From: Desulfobacteraceae bacterium
GTDB taxonomy: Bacteria > Desulfobacterota > Desulfobacteria > Desulfobacterales > Desulfosarcinaceae
Assembly: GCA_024230435.1 (NCBI GenBank)
Contig: JAAERL010000187.1
Coordinates: 1 to 33,133, forward strand
DNA length: 33,133 nucleotides
Reading direction: 5' to 3'
Position numbers and translations under genes: made by a program. Below are positions 14,488-23,139 of this stretch, one piece after another (within the stretch, counting starts at the first letter, position 1; the number at the start of each line of letters is the position of its first letter). The notes beneath the pieces are model-generated. The model was given only the letters and a program-made list of their open reading frames with translations, made no database searches and was not told the origin of the DNA.

Positions 14488-16282
14488 CCCGCATAAGCCA
14501 ACCGAAGCAGCAGTAACACGGCTTCACGCTTCGAATGATGGCAAAATAATAGACGCCAGTCACCTGCCCGAGCGCTATTCTATAAAAACCTTAGGTGAGG
14601 AGCGATTGCTTAATTGCCTTGAAGCCCCGAATTTAAATGTACATATTGAATCGGGATTGGTTATTTCAGGGGCAGTGGCAAAAAAATCTCCGGGAGGTAC
14701 CATATTTTTAGATGGTGTGGCGCAATGCGAGCCATTCCTGGATCACGAGCACAAGATCTATAATATGGATCATCATGAGGGATGTGTGCGTGCATTCACT
14801 TTATCTTGTTGCGAACAAACCCTTGTAATGTATATGAAAGGATTAGATCTGCGAGGCGAGGAATGGCATATTTTCGCTAATGAACCGGATCTGGATACCG
14901 TTTTGGCCATTTGGATTTTATTGAATCACGGCCGAATTGGGAACCTGAACTCTACTCAGCGCCGAATTCTTTTCGCGCTGGTGCGTTACGAAGGAGTGAT
15001 TGATTCATTTGGTCTTGAATTAAAGGAGCTAAGCGCTCTGGCGCCTGATCTGATGCGTAAAATCCAGCGTGTTGTAGATCGTCTGCGAAAAGATGAAATA
15101 AATCTTAAAAAACAGGGCGCCTGGCAAAAAACGGACTACCTGGATTATACAGTTTCAATTCTGCACAAAATCGACCAAATTTTTTATAAATCCAGTGATT
15201 TTAAAGACTATCAAGGTGTCGAAGAGCTGGCGCGAATTGACCTGATCGAAAATCGAATTGCGGCAGTTGTGGAAGCCGATATGGGAATTTATGAAATCGA
15301 GCCGCATTTGGGAAAAATTTACGGAAACCGCCTGGGAATCGTTTTCCTTAAAAAGGGCCCCAATGTCTATACTGTGCGTCAAATGGACTTATTTATGCCC
15401 TTAAGCCTGGATGAGGTTTACGATAGGCTCAATTTTGAAGATCCGGCTGTAAAGTGCCGAACCGCCGCAAATAAATGGGGAGGCGCCAACGATATCGGCG
15501 GATCTCCCAGAGATACAGGAACAGGCTTGGCGCCGGCCGATTTAGCCAGAACTTGCCGAGATGCGGTATGTAAATGGTCTTTTGGCCAACAGGCCTTTCG
15601 ATTTCTGACAACGTTTTTTTTGTCTGGATTCATTGTCCTGTGCGCCTATATTGCAAAGATTTACTGGAAGCCTGAAAACTGGATAGAAGGCTTGAATCCG
15701 GGACTTTTCTGGTCTAGTTCAAGTTTTTGTTTCGCCATGATTATTCTCATGGCAACAAGTTTATCGCTCTTGTTAATATCTCACAGGCATCCATGGCAAT
15801 ATGGCTGGATAACCTCCTGTGGAAAGCAGTGGTGGTTATTACTGCCTGCTTTGCTGGCCGCCGCTTTGGCAGGTGGCGTTTGGATACCCAAAGAGCTCCT
15901 GATGAGCCGGAGCTGGCCTATAATCTTCGTGGTGGGCGCCGGTGCTCTGCCCTTGGCATTTGAATTGTTATTTAGAAGCCTTGTGCATGGCATGTTTGCC
16001 CAGCATTCCTGTATTCAGCGCTGCGACAGCCCCTGGTTTATATCCTGGCCGGCCCTTGCCAGCACCTTGCTGTATACAGGATTTATCATGGCAATGGTTA
16101 TTAAGGATCAAACCAGCATCCACAATATTTCTATCCTGCACTTGGCAATGACCATAATCGGCGCCGCGGTTTTCGGATTAACGACAGCAATGGTAAGGGA
16201 AAGATCCCAAAGCCTGCTTCCCGTCATTTTATTTCATGGTTTAGCGGCTGTCTTAGTAATTATTTTTAAAATCCTGATTTAG
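14453..16282 (+). CDS. DHH-like N-terminal domain fused to a CPBP-type membrane protease-like domain
   Basis: 609 residues. The soluble N-terminal 375 residues contain NMDHHEGC (D106-H107-H108), like the DHH metal site of DHH phosphoesterases, and ANEPDLDTVLAIWIL (D146, D148), like their DxD motif. In ordinary DHH proteins the DxD motif comes before DHH; here the order is reversed. The C-terminal part (about 384-609) has some six or seven membrane segments with FELLFRSLVHGMF (E504) and ILFHGLAAVL (H595). These resemble motifs 1 and 3 of CPBP/CAAX-type proteases, but the usual EE pair has only one Glu. Substrate and role are unknown. No strong ribosome site precedes ATG 14453 (weak GGAATG). 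Confidence 0.65.
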   Translation: MSALSEKKDDNIPHKPTEAAVTRLHASNDGKIIDASHLPERYSIKTLGEERLLNCLEAPNLNVHIESGLVISGAVAKKSPGGTIFLDGVAQCEPFLDHEHKIYNMDHHEGCVRAFTLSCCEQTLVMYMKGLDLRGEEWHIFANEPDLDTVLAIWILLNHGRIGNLNSTQRRILFALVRYEGVIDSFGLELKELSALAPDLMRKIQRVVDRLRKDEINLKKQGAWQKTDYLDYTVSILHKIDQIFYKSSDFKDYQGVEELARIDLIENRIAAVVEADMGIYEIEPHLGKIYGNRLGIVFLKKGPNVYTVRQMDLFMPLSLDEVYDRLNFEDPAVKCRTAANKWGGANDIGGSPRDTGTGLAPADLARTCRDAVCKWSFGQQAFRFLTTFFLSGFIVLCAYIAKIYWKPENWIEGLNPGLFWSSSSFCFAMIILMATSLSLLLISHRHPWQYGWITSCGKQWWLLLPALLAAALAGGVWIPKELLMSRSWPIIFVVGAGALPLAFELLFRSLVHGMFAQHSCIQRCDSPWFISWPALASTLLYTGFIMAMVIKDQTSIHNISILHLAMTIIGAAVFGLTTAMVRERSQSLLPVILFHGLAAVLVIIFKILI

Positions 16283-16416
16283 AATTTTTAGGGTCCTGAA
16301 AGCCGAAAATGAGGGACAAGAGTTAAATTAAGCCTTGTTTTTCTATCCTTATTATCTATAATTATATTCAATATATAATAACTGCATTATTAATTATTCA
16401 CTTCAACGGCTATCTT
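16283..16416. other. A/T-rich spacer upstream of the DUF4388 gene promoter
   Basis: Very A/T-rich, with one copy of a short motif TTAGGGTCCTGAAAG at 16288-16302 also seen, imperfectly, near 12103, 27801 and 30913. No gene or clear terminator is visible. Confidence 0.4.
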
Positions 16417-16445
16417 TTGACATTCCACGTGCTTTTTCCTATAAT
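16417..16445 (+). promoter_or_regulatory. Consensus sigma-70 promoter for the DUF4388 gene
   Basis: A perfect TTGACA (16417-16422) and perfect TATAAT (16440-16445) are separated by the optimal 17 bases. Transcription would start near 16452, before the R1 repeat at 16467-16622, so the repeat should be part of the 5' leader of the gene starting at 16639. Confidence 0.8.
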
Positions 16446-16466
16446 ACTGAATTAACTCAAAGTAAC

Positions 16467-16622
16467 AATTAATTGGTGTCCATTCGGGACAAGACAAGTT
16501 TGGCCGGGATAAACAAGATGTGCGAAAAATTTTGTTAAAAGCAAAATGATTGATATTTCGAGGATAAAATTTTTGGCATAGCGATGATACCGGTCAAATT
16601 GACCTTTTCGCTTATGAAACCG
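16467..16622 (+). repeat. R1 repeat, full-length copy in a 5' leader
   Basis: About 155 bp, aligning with 12397-12553 along its length. Shared blocks are GTGTCCAT, TGCGAAAAATTTT, GATATT.CGAGG.TAAAATTTTT and CAAATTG.CC. It contains a perfect 13-bp palindrome GGTCAAATTGACC (16592-16604). The right outer arm is degenerate. It ends 16 bases before the start codon and lies downstream of a consensus promoter. Confidence 0.75.
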
Positions 16623-16638
16623 ATAAGGAGCGGCGTGA

Positions 16639-19116
16639 ATGGACGAACTGCTCGTTGCCGAAATATTAACCAGTGACAGTGATGAAATCAATGAACTCAG
16701 ATCCAACACATCGGTTTTGGAAAATTTCGTCGAATTAGTCAGAAAAATAGATAACTTACCAGGTATCAACAAACGTTTTTATGAAGACAGCCGAAGTCTT
16801 TATCAAGCGACATCAATCAACCGGCAAATTTCAGAACTGGAAAGCATTTTGGCCGGCCTGTTCGGCCCCCCCATCAAACCCGCCAGCAAGCCCTTGCCCA
16901 GAAAATATAAACGTAATTCATCGGTAAAATACCTGGGAGGAATACAACGGGGGCAGTCTTTTTTTCTGCTCAGTCTTAAAACCGGTGAATTTTATGCCGC
17001 TCTGTGGCCATGGAGACGAAACAAGAAAAAAATTGAAGTTCACTTAGGCTATTGTTCGGATTGGATTACGGATGAAGATTATCATCAAATCGAAACTCTC
17101 GTTAAACGCAATCTGAGCAAAAACGCTTTTGAAAAAATGGATACGGCCGTTGGAGGACAAATCCACGGTATCAGCCTGCCGTCTTTCCTTCAAATGAGTG
17201 AGCTGGAGCGCTCCAGTTACTCATTGCTGGTAAAAAGTCAAGATCAGGTTGGAAGGCTTTTTATTAGCAATGGAGGGCTCATTGCAGCCAGCCTGGACGA
17301 TACTACCGGGTGTGAAGCTGCATATCGCATAATCAGCTGGGATAATCCCATCATTGAAATCGCACCTGCCGAAATGGACAAAGAAGATGAAATAAAGCAG
17401 CCCTTGATGCACGTTTTAATGGAAAGCCTGAAAATCAAAGACGAGCTTGCAGCCGCTATGACCCAACCGCCGAGGCTGCCCAAACCAAAGTCAAAAGCCA
17501 AAAAAAGTCAAAAGCCGCTTGTTCGTCTTGAGCGTGCGCCCCAACCGAAGCTGCCTGTAACAGAAACCTTTTCTAAGAAACGGATTATTAAGCTGCTCAT
17601 CATTGGCGCTGTGTTGATCGCCATAGCTTTTGGCATTCGAATAATTATCAGTTCCCAAAACGTTAAAGTTGAAAATTTTTCGAAACTGATGTCCAAAGTA
17701 GAAAAGTCCGATTCGCCCTATGATAAAATTTCATTATTGGAAAATTACCTCAAATCACATCCTTTAACACCTTATTTTGACGAAATTAAAAGCAGCATCA
17801 AAGAGGCCCGCCAGGAAGTTGAGGATAAAGAGTTAGAACAAACCACACTGCGAATCAGCCGGCTTGAAATCGATGAACATTACGAAAAAAAAGCCATTGA
17901 TTTATACGGCGAGTTTATGGAAAAATACCCCAAATCCCACCATGCGAAAGATATCAGCAAAGCTATTGGCAATGTAAAAAAATTAGTGGATCAGTATTAC
18001 TATGAAGAGCTCAGACAAGCCGCCCGGCTTAATTTTAAAGAACGTCTGGAAGCCTATGTTTCATACCTGAACCGATTTCCCGAAGGACGCTACAAAGAGG
18101 ATGTAAAACTTCTTATTCAAGAAATTGGAAAACAGTATTATGAATTTTTAGAAACCGATTCAAAAGAATGCAAAAAAAACAAGCGCTGGGATCCGTGTAT
18201 TGAACGCTGCCAGAATTTCATCGATGCTTACGCTGACCGTAAGCTGGCAAATCAGGCCAAGCGTCTCAAGAATGAAATGATTGATCTGCAGGATCTTGAA
18301 AAACTACGCAAAAAAGCTCTTGACTCCGGCAATAATTTCGAAAAAACGTATCAACTTTATAAATCCTATCTGGCTTCCAAGCCTCGGACCTCCCAACTGA
18401 GCGTCATCCAAAAAGAACTGCAAGAATTGGAAAAAAAATTAGAGCAGCAGCGCAAATGGGAAGCCGTTCAAAGATATGCAATCAATCCCAAATACGATGT
18501 TTACAAAAAAATCAAAAAGGTGGATTCCTATCTCAATGGCAACATTGGCGGACCTTTTTCCTCTGATGCGCAAAACCTAAAAGATCAATTGGAATCCCAG
18601 CGTCAAGCGAACCTGCGCAATCGGAAAACAAAGCAAAAAAAACAAGTAGAACTCGAAAGGCTTAGAAGACAAAAAGAGCAAAAAGAGCAACGGATTCAAC
18701 GAACCAAGATACTACAAGCTCAAATGGAAAAAAAATTTGCATCCATTCAACGCTATCATTCGAATCACAACGGTACAATGACCGATATTACCACTGGGCT
18801 AAGCTGGAATATCCTGGACAGTTTCCAGGAACTCAACAACTGTCTGAACTATGCCGGAGCAAAGAATTATGTTCAAAGCCTTCGCACCGGAGGCTATACC
18901 GACTGGCGATTGCCTTCGCCCAGCGAGCTGGCTGCCATTTACAAACAAAAGCCTTTTTTACCATCAACCGGTGCACAGTGGTTTTGGACATCGGAATCCT
19001 ACTCAAAGGGCTTCCATACCGTGGCCAATATAGTTACCGCCAAGCGGGAAGCTGTTTTTTACAGGGCGTATCGCGATTTGAATGCCTGTGGCTCCGTCAG
19101 GGCTGTACGCCCGTAG
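16639..19116 (+). CDS. DUF4388 protein with TM segment, helical repeats and C-terminal DUF1566 domain
   Basis: 825 residues in recognisable modules. Residues 1-75 are helical. Residues about 172-245 match DUF4388 (GGQIHGISLPSFLQM, then GRLFISNGGLIAAS), often in signalling proteins of Myxococcota and Desulfobacterota. A single membrane span is at about 316-337. Residues 355-690 hold about six repeats of 50-55 residues with a YLxxxPxSxxxxE-like core, TPR-like in style. A Lys/Glu/Gln-rich coiled coil leads to the C-terminal DUF1566/Lcl-like domain (about 713-825) with TGLSWN, DWRLPSPSELAAIY, FWTSESY and AVRP. The DUF4388 part is probably cytoplasmic and the repeats and DUF1566 periplasmic, suggesting transmembrane signalling or surface sensing. 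GGAG lies before the ATG. Confidence 0.85.
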   Translation: MDELLVAEILTSDSDEINELRSNTSVLENFVELVRKIDNLPGINKRFYEDSRSLYQATSINRQISELESILAGLFGPPIKPASKPLPRKYKRNSSVKYLGGIQRGQSFFLLSLKTGEFYAALWPWRRNKKKIEVHLGYCSDWITDEDYHQIETLVKRNLSKNAFEKMDTAVGGQIHGISLPSFLQMSELERSSYSLLVKSQDQVGRLFISNGGLIAASLDDTTGCEAAYRIISWDNPIIEIAPAEMDKEDEIKQPLMHVLMESLKIKDELAAAMTQPPRLPKPKSKAKKSQKPLVRLERAPQPKLPVTETFSKKRIIKLLIIGAVLIAIAFGIRIIISSQNVKVENFSKLMSKVEKSDSPYDKISLLENYLKSHPLTPYFDEIKSSIKEARQEVEDKELEQTTLRISRLEIDEHYEKKAIDLYGEFMEKYPKSHHAKDISKAIGNVKKLVDQYYYEELRQAARLNFKERLEAYVSYLNRFPEGRYKEDVKLLIQEIGKQYYEFLETDSKECKKNKRWDPCIERCQNFIDAYADRKLANQAKRLKNEMIDLQDLEKLRKKALDSGNNFEKTYQLYKSYLASKPRTSQLSVIQKELQELEKKLEQQRKWEAVQRYAINPKYDVYKKIKKVDSYLNGNIGGPFSSDAQNLKDQLESQRQANLRNRKTKQKKQVELERLRRQKEQKEQRIQRTKILQAQMEKKFASIQRYHSNHNGTMTDITTGLSWNILDSFQELNNCLNYAGAKNYVQSLRTGGYTDWRLPSPSELAAIYKQKPFLPSTGAQWFWTSESYSKGFHTVANIVTAKREAVFYRAYRDLNACGSVRAVRP

Positions 19117-19227
19117 GCCTTGTCCAAATTCTAAAAACATAAAATTTTATCTGATTTTTTATTGTATTATTTGCCGAAATATACTATGCCAAAGCAGTCT
19201 TTTATCTCAAGAGGGGGTTTTAATAGT

Positions 19228-19671
19228 ATGCGAAATATGATGTTGCTGGCAGTGTTGCTAACATGTCTTTTCATTGGATCAATGGTTACTGCTCAAGAGC
19301 AAATGTGTGTACCAATGGGAGATATTACCATCGAACCACTTGCCCAGAAGGCAAAACGCCAGGCAGTGACTTTTCCTCATGCGGTCCACTTCGATTATTC
19401 CTGCCAAAAATGCCATCATCAATGGGACGGTGAGAAATCCATCGATAGTTGCAGCACCTCAGGTTGCCATGGCATGGCTGAAAAACCTGATACAAAAAAC
19501 CGCGGCAAAAAAATACTTTATTACAAAAGCGCGTATCACGAAATGTGCATCGGCTGCCATAAAGATATTAAAATGAACAACAAAAAATTAGAATCAACGC
19601 TTTTAGGAGTCTCCAAAAAAATATCGCCAACAGGCCCCACCGGCTGCAATGAATGTCATCCAAAAGAATAA
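19228..19671 (+). CDS. Tetraheme c3-type periplasmic cytochrome
   Basis: 147 residues with a signal peptide (1-22). There are four heme sites: C59QKCH63, C75STSGCH81 (a CX4CH site), C107IGCH and C140NECH144. Spare histidines H51, H54, H64 and H104 can give bis-His ligation, and the pattern FPHAVHF is typical of the class III c3/c7 family. These proteins shuttle electrons in the periplasm of sulfate and metal reducers. The frame is open upstream to 19162, but ATG 19228 is chosen because AGAGGGGG lies before it and it gives a proper signal peptide. No hydrogenase or partner gene is adjacent. Confidence 0.9.
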   Translation: MRNMMLLAVLLTCLFIGSMVTAQEQMCVPMGDITIEPLAQKAKRQAVTFPHAVHFDYSCQKCHHQWDGEKSIDSCSTSGCHGMAEKPDTKNRGKKILYYKSAYHEMCIGCHKDIKMNNKKLESTLLGVSKKISPTGPTGCNECHPKE

Positions 19672-19808
19672 ATTTTGTAAATTTACCCAAAGGCCGCAGG
19701 AGTTGCAAATCGCATCTAATCTTGGTCAATAAAGGATGATTTACATCTTCCAAATCCCTTACGTTTTACGTTACGCTGTTGTTGGGGTATGTGGTCAATT
19801 CATTTTGA

Positions 19809-19840
19809 GCCCCCTGCTGTGTCTGCCGCAGCCAGGGGGC
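19809..19840. other. Strong G/C hairpin after the c3 cytochrome
   Basis: GCCCCCTG (19809-19816) pairs perfectly with CAGGGGGC (19833-19840), extended by CTG/CAG around one bulged base. No T-run follows, so it is not a standard terminator. It may stabilise or end the cytochrome transcript with Rho. Confidence 0.5.
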
Positions 19841-20020
19841 CGAATTTAGGAAATGAAATTAGATCAGTTGAGTAAAAAACAAGCTTTGCTGGAAAATTTC
19901 CATTGGCGACAACGCAGCGTACCTGCGAGGCGGCGCCGCATATGTCAATGTGGAAGCCTTAAAGATGGCCGCATGATGTTCCTTAATGACCCGTCAGGCT
20001 GCCAATTACCGGATTGTTCA
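19841..20020. other. Spacer between the c3 cytochrome and TetR genes
   Basis: No supported gene. One plus frame encodes a short coding-like stretch (GDNAAYLRGGAAYVNVEAL, about 19907-19963) broken by stop codons on both sides. It could be a gene remnant but is too short to name. Confidence 0.25.
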
Positions 20021-20656
20021 TCACGGATGAGCAACAACACCATTGCGAAAAAGATCAAAAGCGGTTTTTAAGGTATCTTTGAGATAATCTTTTTCCTTGT
20101 CAATTATTTTTTTGCTGGCTTCCCACAACACCACACCGGAAAACAAAGACCAGAAAATATCGGCCAAGGCCGTCGGATGCCGGTCTTGAAAGTGTCCTGT
20201 TTCAATACCATCTTTAAATATTGTTGAAATCGCCCCGATGGATTTGCGTGACAAGTCCTTTATCTCATACAATAGTTCATCAGACAGGTTTTTAAGCGTC
20301 TCGCTGGATTGCAAATGAAACATGTTGATAATAATCAGAGGATCAAAATCATAAACATCGTACATGGCATCCATAAGTGCGTCCAGCTTTTCAAGAGCAT
20401 TGAGCCCTTGCTCTTTATTCACATGCGCCACCCGGATATGAAGATATTGTAAAATGCGCAGGGAAAGCGATGCATAAAGCTCTTCCTTGTTTTTAAAATA
20501 TAAATAAAGTGTTCCCGGGCTCAGCTCGGCCTCTTTGGCTATATCTTCCATGGTGGCCTTGTTGAAGCCTTTTTCTGAAAACACCCTCTTGGCGGCCACA
20601 ATGATTTGCTGGCGCCGCCGTTCTTTCTCTCTTTCTTTTCTCTCTCGTATACCCAT
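20021..20656 (-). CDS. TetR/AcrR-family transcriptional regulator
   Basis: 211 residues. The N-terminal helix-turn-helix (about 15-62) is classic: QQIIVAAKRVFSEKGFNKAT, then MEDIAKEAELSPGTLYLYF and KNKEEL. The remaining helical part is the ligand-binding/dimer domain. A very charged leader (ERKEREKERRRQQ) precedes the HTH. Such regulators commonly repress efflux or lipid genes; the target is not evident because neither neighbour is divergent and close. The start at 20656 has no strong ribosome site. An R1 repeat lies 17 bases upstream and could carry its own operator. Confidence 0.95.
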   Translation of the reverse strand: MGIRERKEREKERRRQQIIVAAKRVFSEKGFNKATMEDIAKEAELSPGTLYLYFKNKEELYASLSLRILQYLHIRVAHVNKEQGLNALEKLDALMDAMYDVYDFDPLIIINMFHLQSSETLKNLSDELLYEIKDLSRKSIGAISTIFKDGIETGHFQDRHPTALADIFWSLFSGVVLWEASKKIIDKEKDYLKDTLKTAFDLFRNGVVAHP

Positions 20657-20673
20657 ATATGGATTCCTGAATT

Positions 20674-20733
20674 CAACTTAGTGTCCATGCAGAAACGGTT
20701 AATTTGACCGATATCTGAATGCTCATTTGTTAA
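20674..20733 (-). repeat. R1 repeat, short copy upstream of the TetR gene
   Basis: On the minus strand it reads TTAACAAATGAGCATTCAG, then GATATCGGTCAAATTAACC, then GCATGGACACTAAGTTG. The layout (outer arms, GGTCAAATT core) is that of R1, though divergent. It ends 17 bases before the TetR start. Confidence 0.55.
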
Positions 20734-21076
20734 TGCCACCCGCAAAATGACATTTTTAATTGTGCTTAAATTTTGCCTTAGCGAAACATCACCAGCACCC
20801 GCCTGTATTTATCAACATATAACGTATTGTAATCGAAAAACATATGTCACTTGCGGACAAACGGCTGTTAATACAAAGAATCAAAGGTGGCGGATGCCCG
20901 TTAACTATCGTAACCGAATCAAAAAAGCCGTTTAGGCTTCTTACCGGAGGTGATGATTAAGGCCCAACGTGCTGGATATATGGAACAAGCAAATTAAATT
21001 GTCAATCATTTAATGAATGAATATTATAGCAATTACTGAAATCTATTTCATAAAGGGGCTTGGAGGCCGCAATCTA
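20734..21076. other. Spacer between TetR and cysK
   Basis: About 340 bases without a supportable gene. The only open frame (62 codons from 20747) has no ribosome site and no recognisable motif. No clear terminator for cysK was seen. Confidence 0.4.
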
Positions 21077-22018
21077 CTAATTTTTTAATAATTTTTCGCC
21101 CTTGAATAAATCTGTACTGATATAGCGTTCACCGGTGCTGGGCAAAATAGCAACGATGCACTTACCACTGTGTTCCGGTCTTTGCGACAGTTCAAGAGCG
21201 GCCCAAACGGCGGCCCCGGAAGATATGCCGCACAAAATGCCTTCAAATCGGGCGAGCCGCCGCGCAGTTTCAAAAGCATTTTCGTTGCTAACGGTAACCA
21301 CTTCATCAATGATGGACCGGTCAAGGATCTTTGGAATAAAACCAGCTCCAATGCCCTGAATTTTATGAGGCCCCTTTTTACCGCCGGATAACACCGGCGA
21401 ATCCTCGGGCTCAACAGCAACCGCTTTAAATTCTGCTTTCTTAGCCTTTATGAACTGACTCACACCTGTAATTGTGCCGCCTGTGCCTACACCAGACACG
21501 AGTATATCCACTGCACCTTCGGTATCTTGCCAAATTTCATGTGCTGTGGTTTGCTTATGGGCAAGCGGATTGGCTGGATTCCCGAATTGATCAGGCATAT
21601 ACGCATTGGAATTATGCCTCAAGATATCCCTGGCTTTTTCGATGGCGCCATTCATTCCCGTAGCGCCGGGAGTTAACACAAGTTCTGCGCCCAGGTGACG
21701 CAGCAGTTTTTGGCGTTCAACGCTCATAGTATCAGGCATGGTCAGGCACAAACGGTAGCCTTTTGCAGCACATATAAAGGCAAGGCCAATGCCTGTATTA
21801 CCACTGGTTGGTTCTACTATCAGAGTCTCCGGGCCAATGAGCTGCCGGCGTTGCGCCTCATCAATCATATATGCTGCAATACGGTCTTTGACACTGCCCA
21901 ACGGATTAAAAAACTCCAGTTTAGCTAAAACCTGCGCTTTTGAGTCAGACACCAACCGATTTAAACGCACCAGGGGAGTCCAGCCGATGGTGGCTTGGCT
22001 TGAATTAAAAATGCGCAT
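21077..22018 (-). CDS. cysK: Cysteine synthase (O-acetylserine sulfhydrylase)
   Basis: A 313-residue PLP enzyme that makes cysteine from O-acetylserine and sulfide. The PLP lysine is K44 in [11 protein letters not shown]. The substrate loop [11 protein letters not shown] (71-81) and the phosphate-binding [10 protein letters not shown] are intact, and the length is normal for CysK. The frame is open to 22075, but ATG 22018 is chosen: GGAAAGGAG lies just before it and [12 protein letters not shown] aligns with family starts. The start codon lies one base after the cysE stop, so the two are translationally coupled and should be made together, as expected for partners of the cysteine synthase complex. 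Confidence 0.95.
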   Translation of the reverse strand: MRIFNSSQATIGWTPLVRLNRLVSDSKAQVLAKLEFFNPLGSVKDRIAAYMIDEAQRRQLIGPETLIVEPTSGNTGIGLAFICAAKGYRLCLTMPDTMSVERQKLLRHLGAELVLTPGATGMNGAIEKARDILRHNSNAYMPDQFGNPANPLAHKQTTAHEIWQDTEGAVDILVSGVGTGGTITGVSQFIKAKKAEFKAVAVEPEDSPVLSGGKKGPHKIQGIGAGFIPKILDRSIIDEVVTVSNENAFETARRLARFEGILCGISSGAAVWAALELSQRPEHSGKCIVAILPSTGERYISTDLFKGEKLLKN

Positions 22019-22019
22019 G

Positions 22020-23015
22020 TCATTCTCCTTTCCCGGAATTGTTTGCAGACCGGTAAACCAAACGGGGATTTTCAATCATTACCGTTGTATCCGGTGGTAT
22101 GGACTGGGTCAGCCAGACATTTCCGCCTACCACGGATCGCGCTCCAATCACGGTTTCGCCTCCAAGAATGGTGGCGCCGGAATAAATAATCACATAATCC
22201 TCAATCGTTGGATGCCGCTTTTTTCCCCTGTAACGCTCGCCTGCGTCTTTGGGCAAACTCAAAGCACCCAAGGTGACCCCCTGGTAAATTCTTGCATTTT
22301 GACCGATTTGAGTTGTTTCACCGATCACAACACCGGTTCCATGGTCAATCACAAAGCTGGAACCAATTGTGGCGCCGGGATGAATATCAATTCCAGTAAC
22401 ACTATGGGCATGTTCACTGATAATACGCGGCAACAAAGGCACATCCAACTCAAACATGCGATGGGCAATCCGATGCACCATAGTTGCGTAAATTCCCGGA
22501 TAGCTGAAAATAATTTCGTCATGGCTTTTAGCGGCCGGATCGCCTTCATAGGTCGCTTGAACATCTGTAGCAAGGATTTTTCGCAACTCTGGAATCGATT
22601 CCAGCAGGGCCAATGCTTTGACTTGACCGCTTTGTTCGCATTCACTGCATGGCAAATTATAACGCATGCAATCATGGCGCATATGGTGGGCGATCTGTTC
22701 GGATAAAAGATCGTAAAGCACCGAAACGGTTTGCCCCAAACTGTATTTCATGTTTGCCGGATCAAGCCGTTCACGACTGAAATAACCGGGGAAAAGCAAA
22801 TCGCGGAACTTGTCGATCAGATCACTTACATATCCTTCCGAGGCTATAGGCTCATAATCAATGTGCGTAAAGCATTCGTTGCTTTTACAATCACTGATAA
22901 TTCTTTCCGCGATTTCAGGTACCCTGGCCTTCATCTGCTTGCAGGCGGCAAGATCGGTTTTGCATTTGTCAGTATTAAATTTTAAGTTATCAGCCTGCTT
23001 TGCCTTGGTATCCAC
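22020..23015 (-). CDS. cysE: Serine O-acetyltransferase
   Basis: 331 residues. The enzyme acetylates serine with acetyl-CoA, the first step of cysteine synthesis. The C-terminal left-handed beta-helix (about 205-320) shows hexapeptide repeats: [28 protein letters not shown], and [15 protein letters not shown]. The catalytic His and Asp are in the IDIHPGA and [10 protein letters not shown] segments. The N-terminal helical part with [10 protein letters not shown] is like the long EpsC/SatA-type enzymes (around 300 residues) rather than the shorter E. coli type. The start is GTG at 23015 behind a strong GGAGGAA; no ATG fits better. First gene of the cysE-cysK pair, divergent from the cytochrome pair. 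Confidence 0.95.
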   Translation of the reverse strand: MDTKAKQADNLKFNTDKCKTDLAACKQMKARVPEIAERIISDCKSNECFTHIDYEPIASEGYVSDLIDKFRDLLFPGYFSRERLDPANMKYSLGQTVSVLYDLLSEQIAHHMRHDCMRYNLPCSECEQSGQVKALALLESIPELRKILATDVQATYEGDPAAKSHDEIIFSYPGIYATMVHRIAHRMFELDVPLLPRIISEHAHSVTGIDIHPGATIGSSFVIDHGTGVVIGETTQIGQNARIYQGVTLGALSLPKDAGERYRGKKRHPTIEDYVIIYSGATILGGETVIGARSVVGGNVWLTQSIPPDTTVMIENPRLVYRSANNSGKGE

Positions 23016-23139
23016 AATCTATTCCTCCATAAGGGTAAAAATTATATGTTGCAGTAACATAAGCCCGGAAAATCATCATGCAAGGCAAAATGGCCATCGT
23101 TACAGACTAAGGCCTGATCACATAATCGAAAAAATAATT

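Noticed and set aside
19853-20071. A 72-codon plus-strand open frame overlapping the TetR 3' end
   Set aside because: It is antisense to a well-supported gene, has no ribosome site and its sequence resembles no family; only a short stretch in another frame looks coding-like.
21789-22706. A 305-codon plus-strand open frame
   Set aside because: It is entirely antisense to cysE-cysK, two highly conserved genes, and reads as a shadow frame.
22861-23139. Upstream extension of the NrfH-like gene into cysE
   Set aside because: It is antisense to the conserved cysE N-terminus and unrelated to NrfH; kept only as an open frame.
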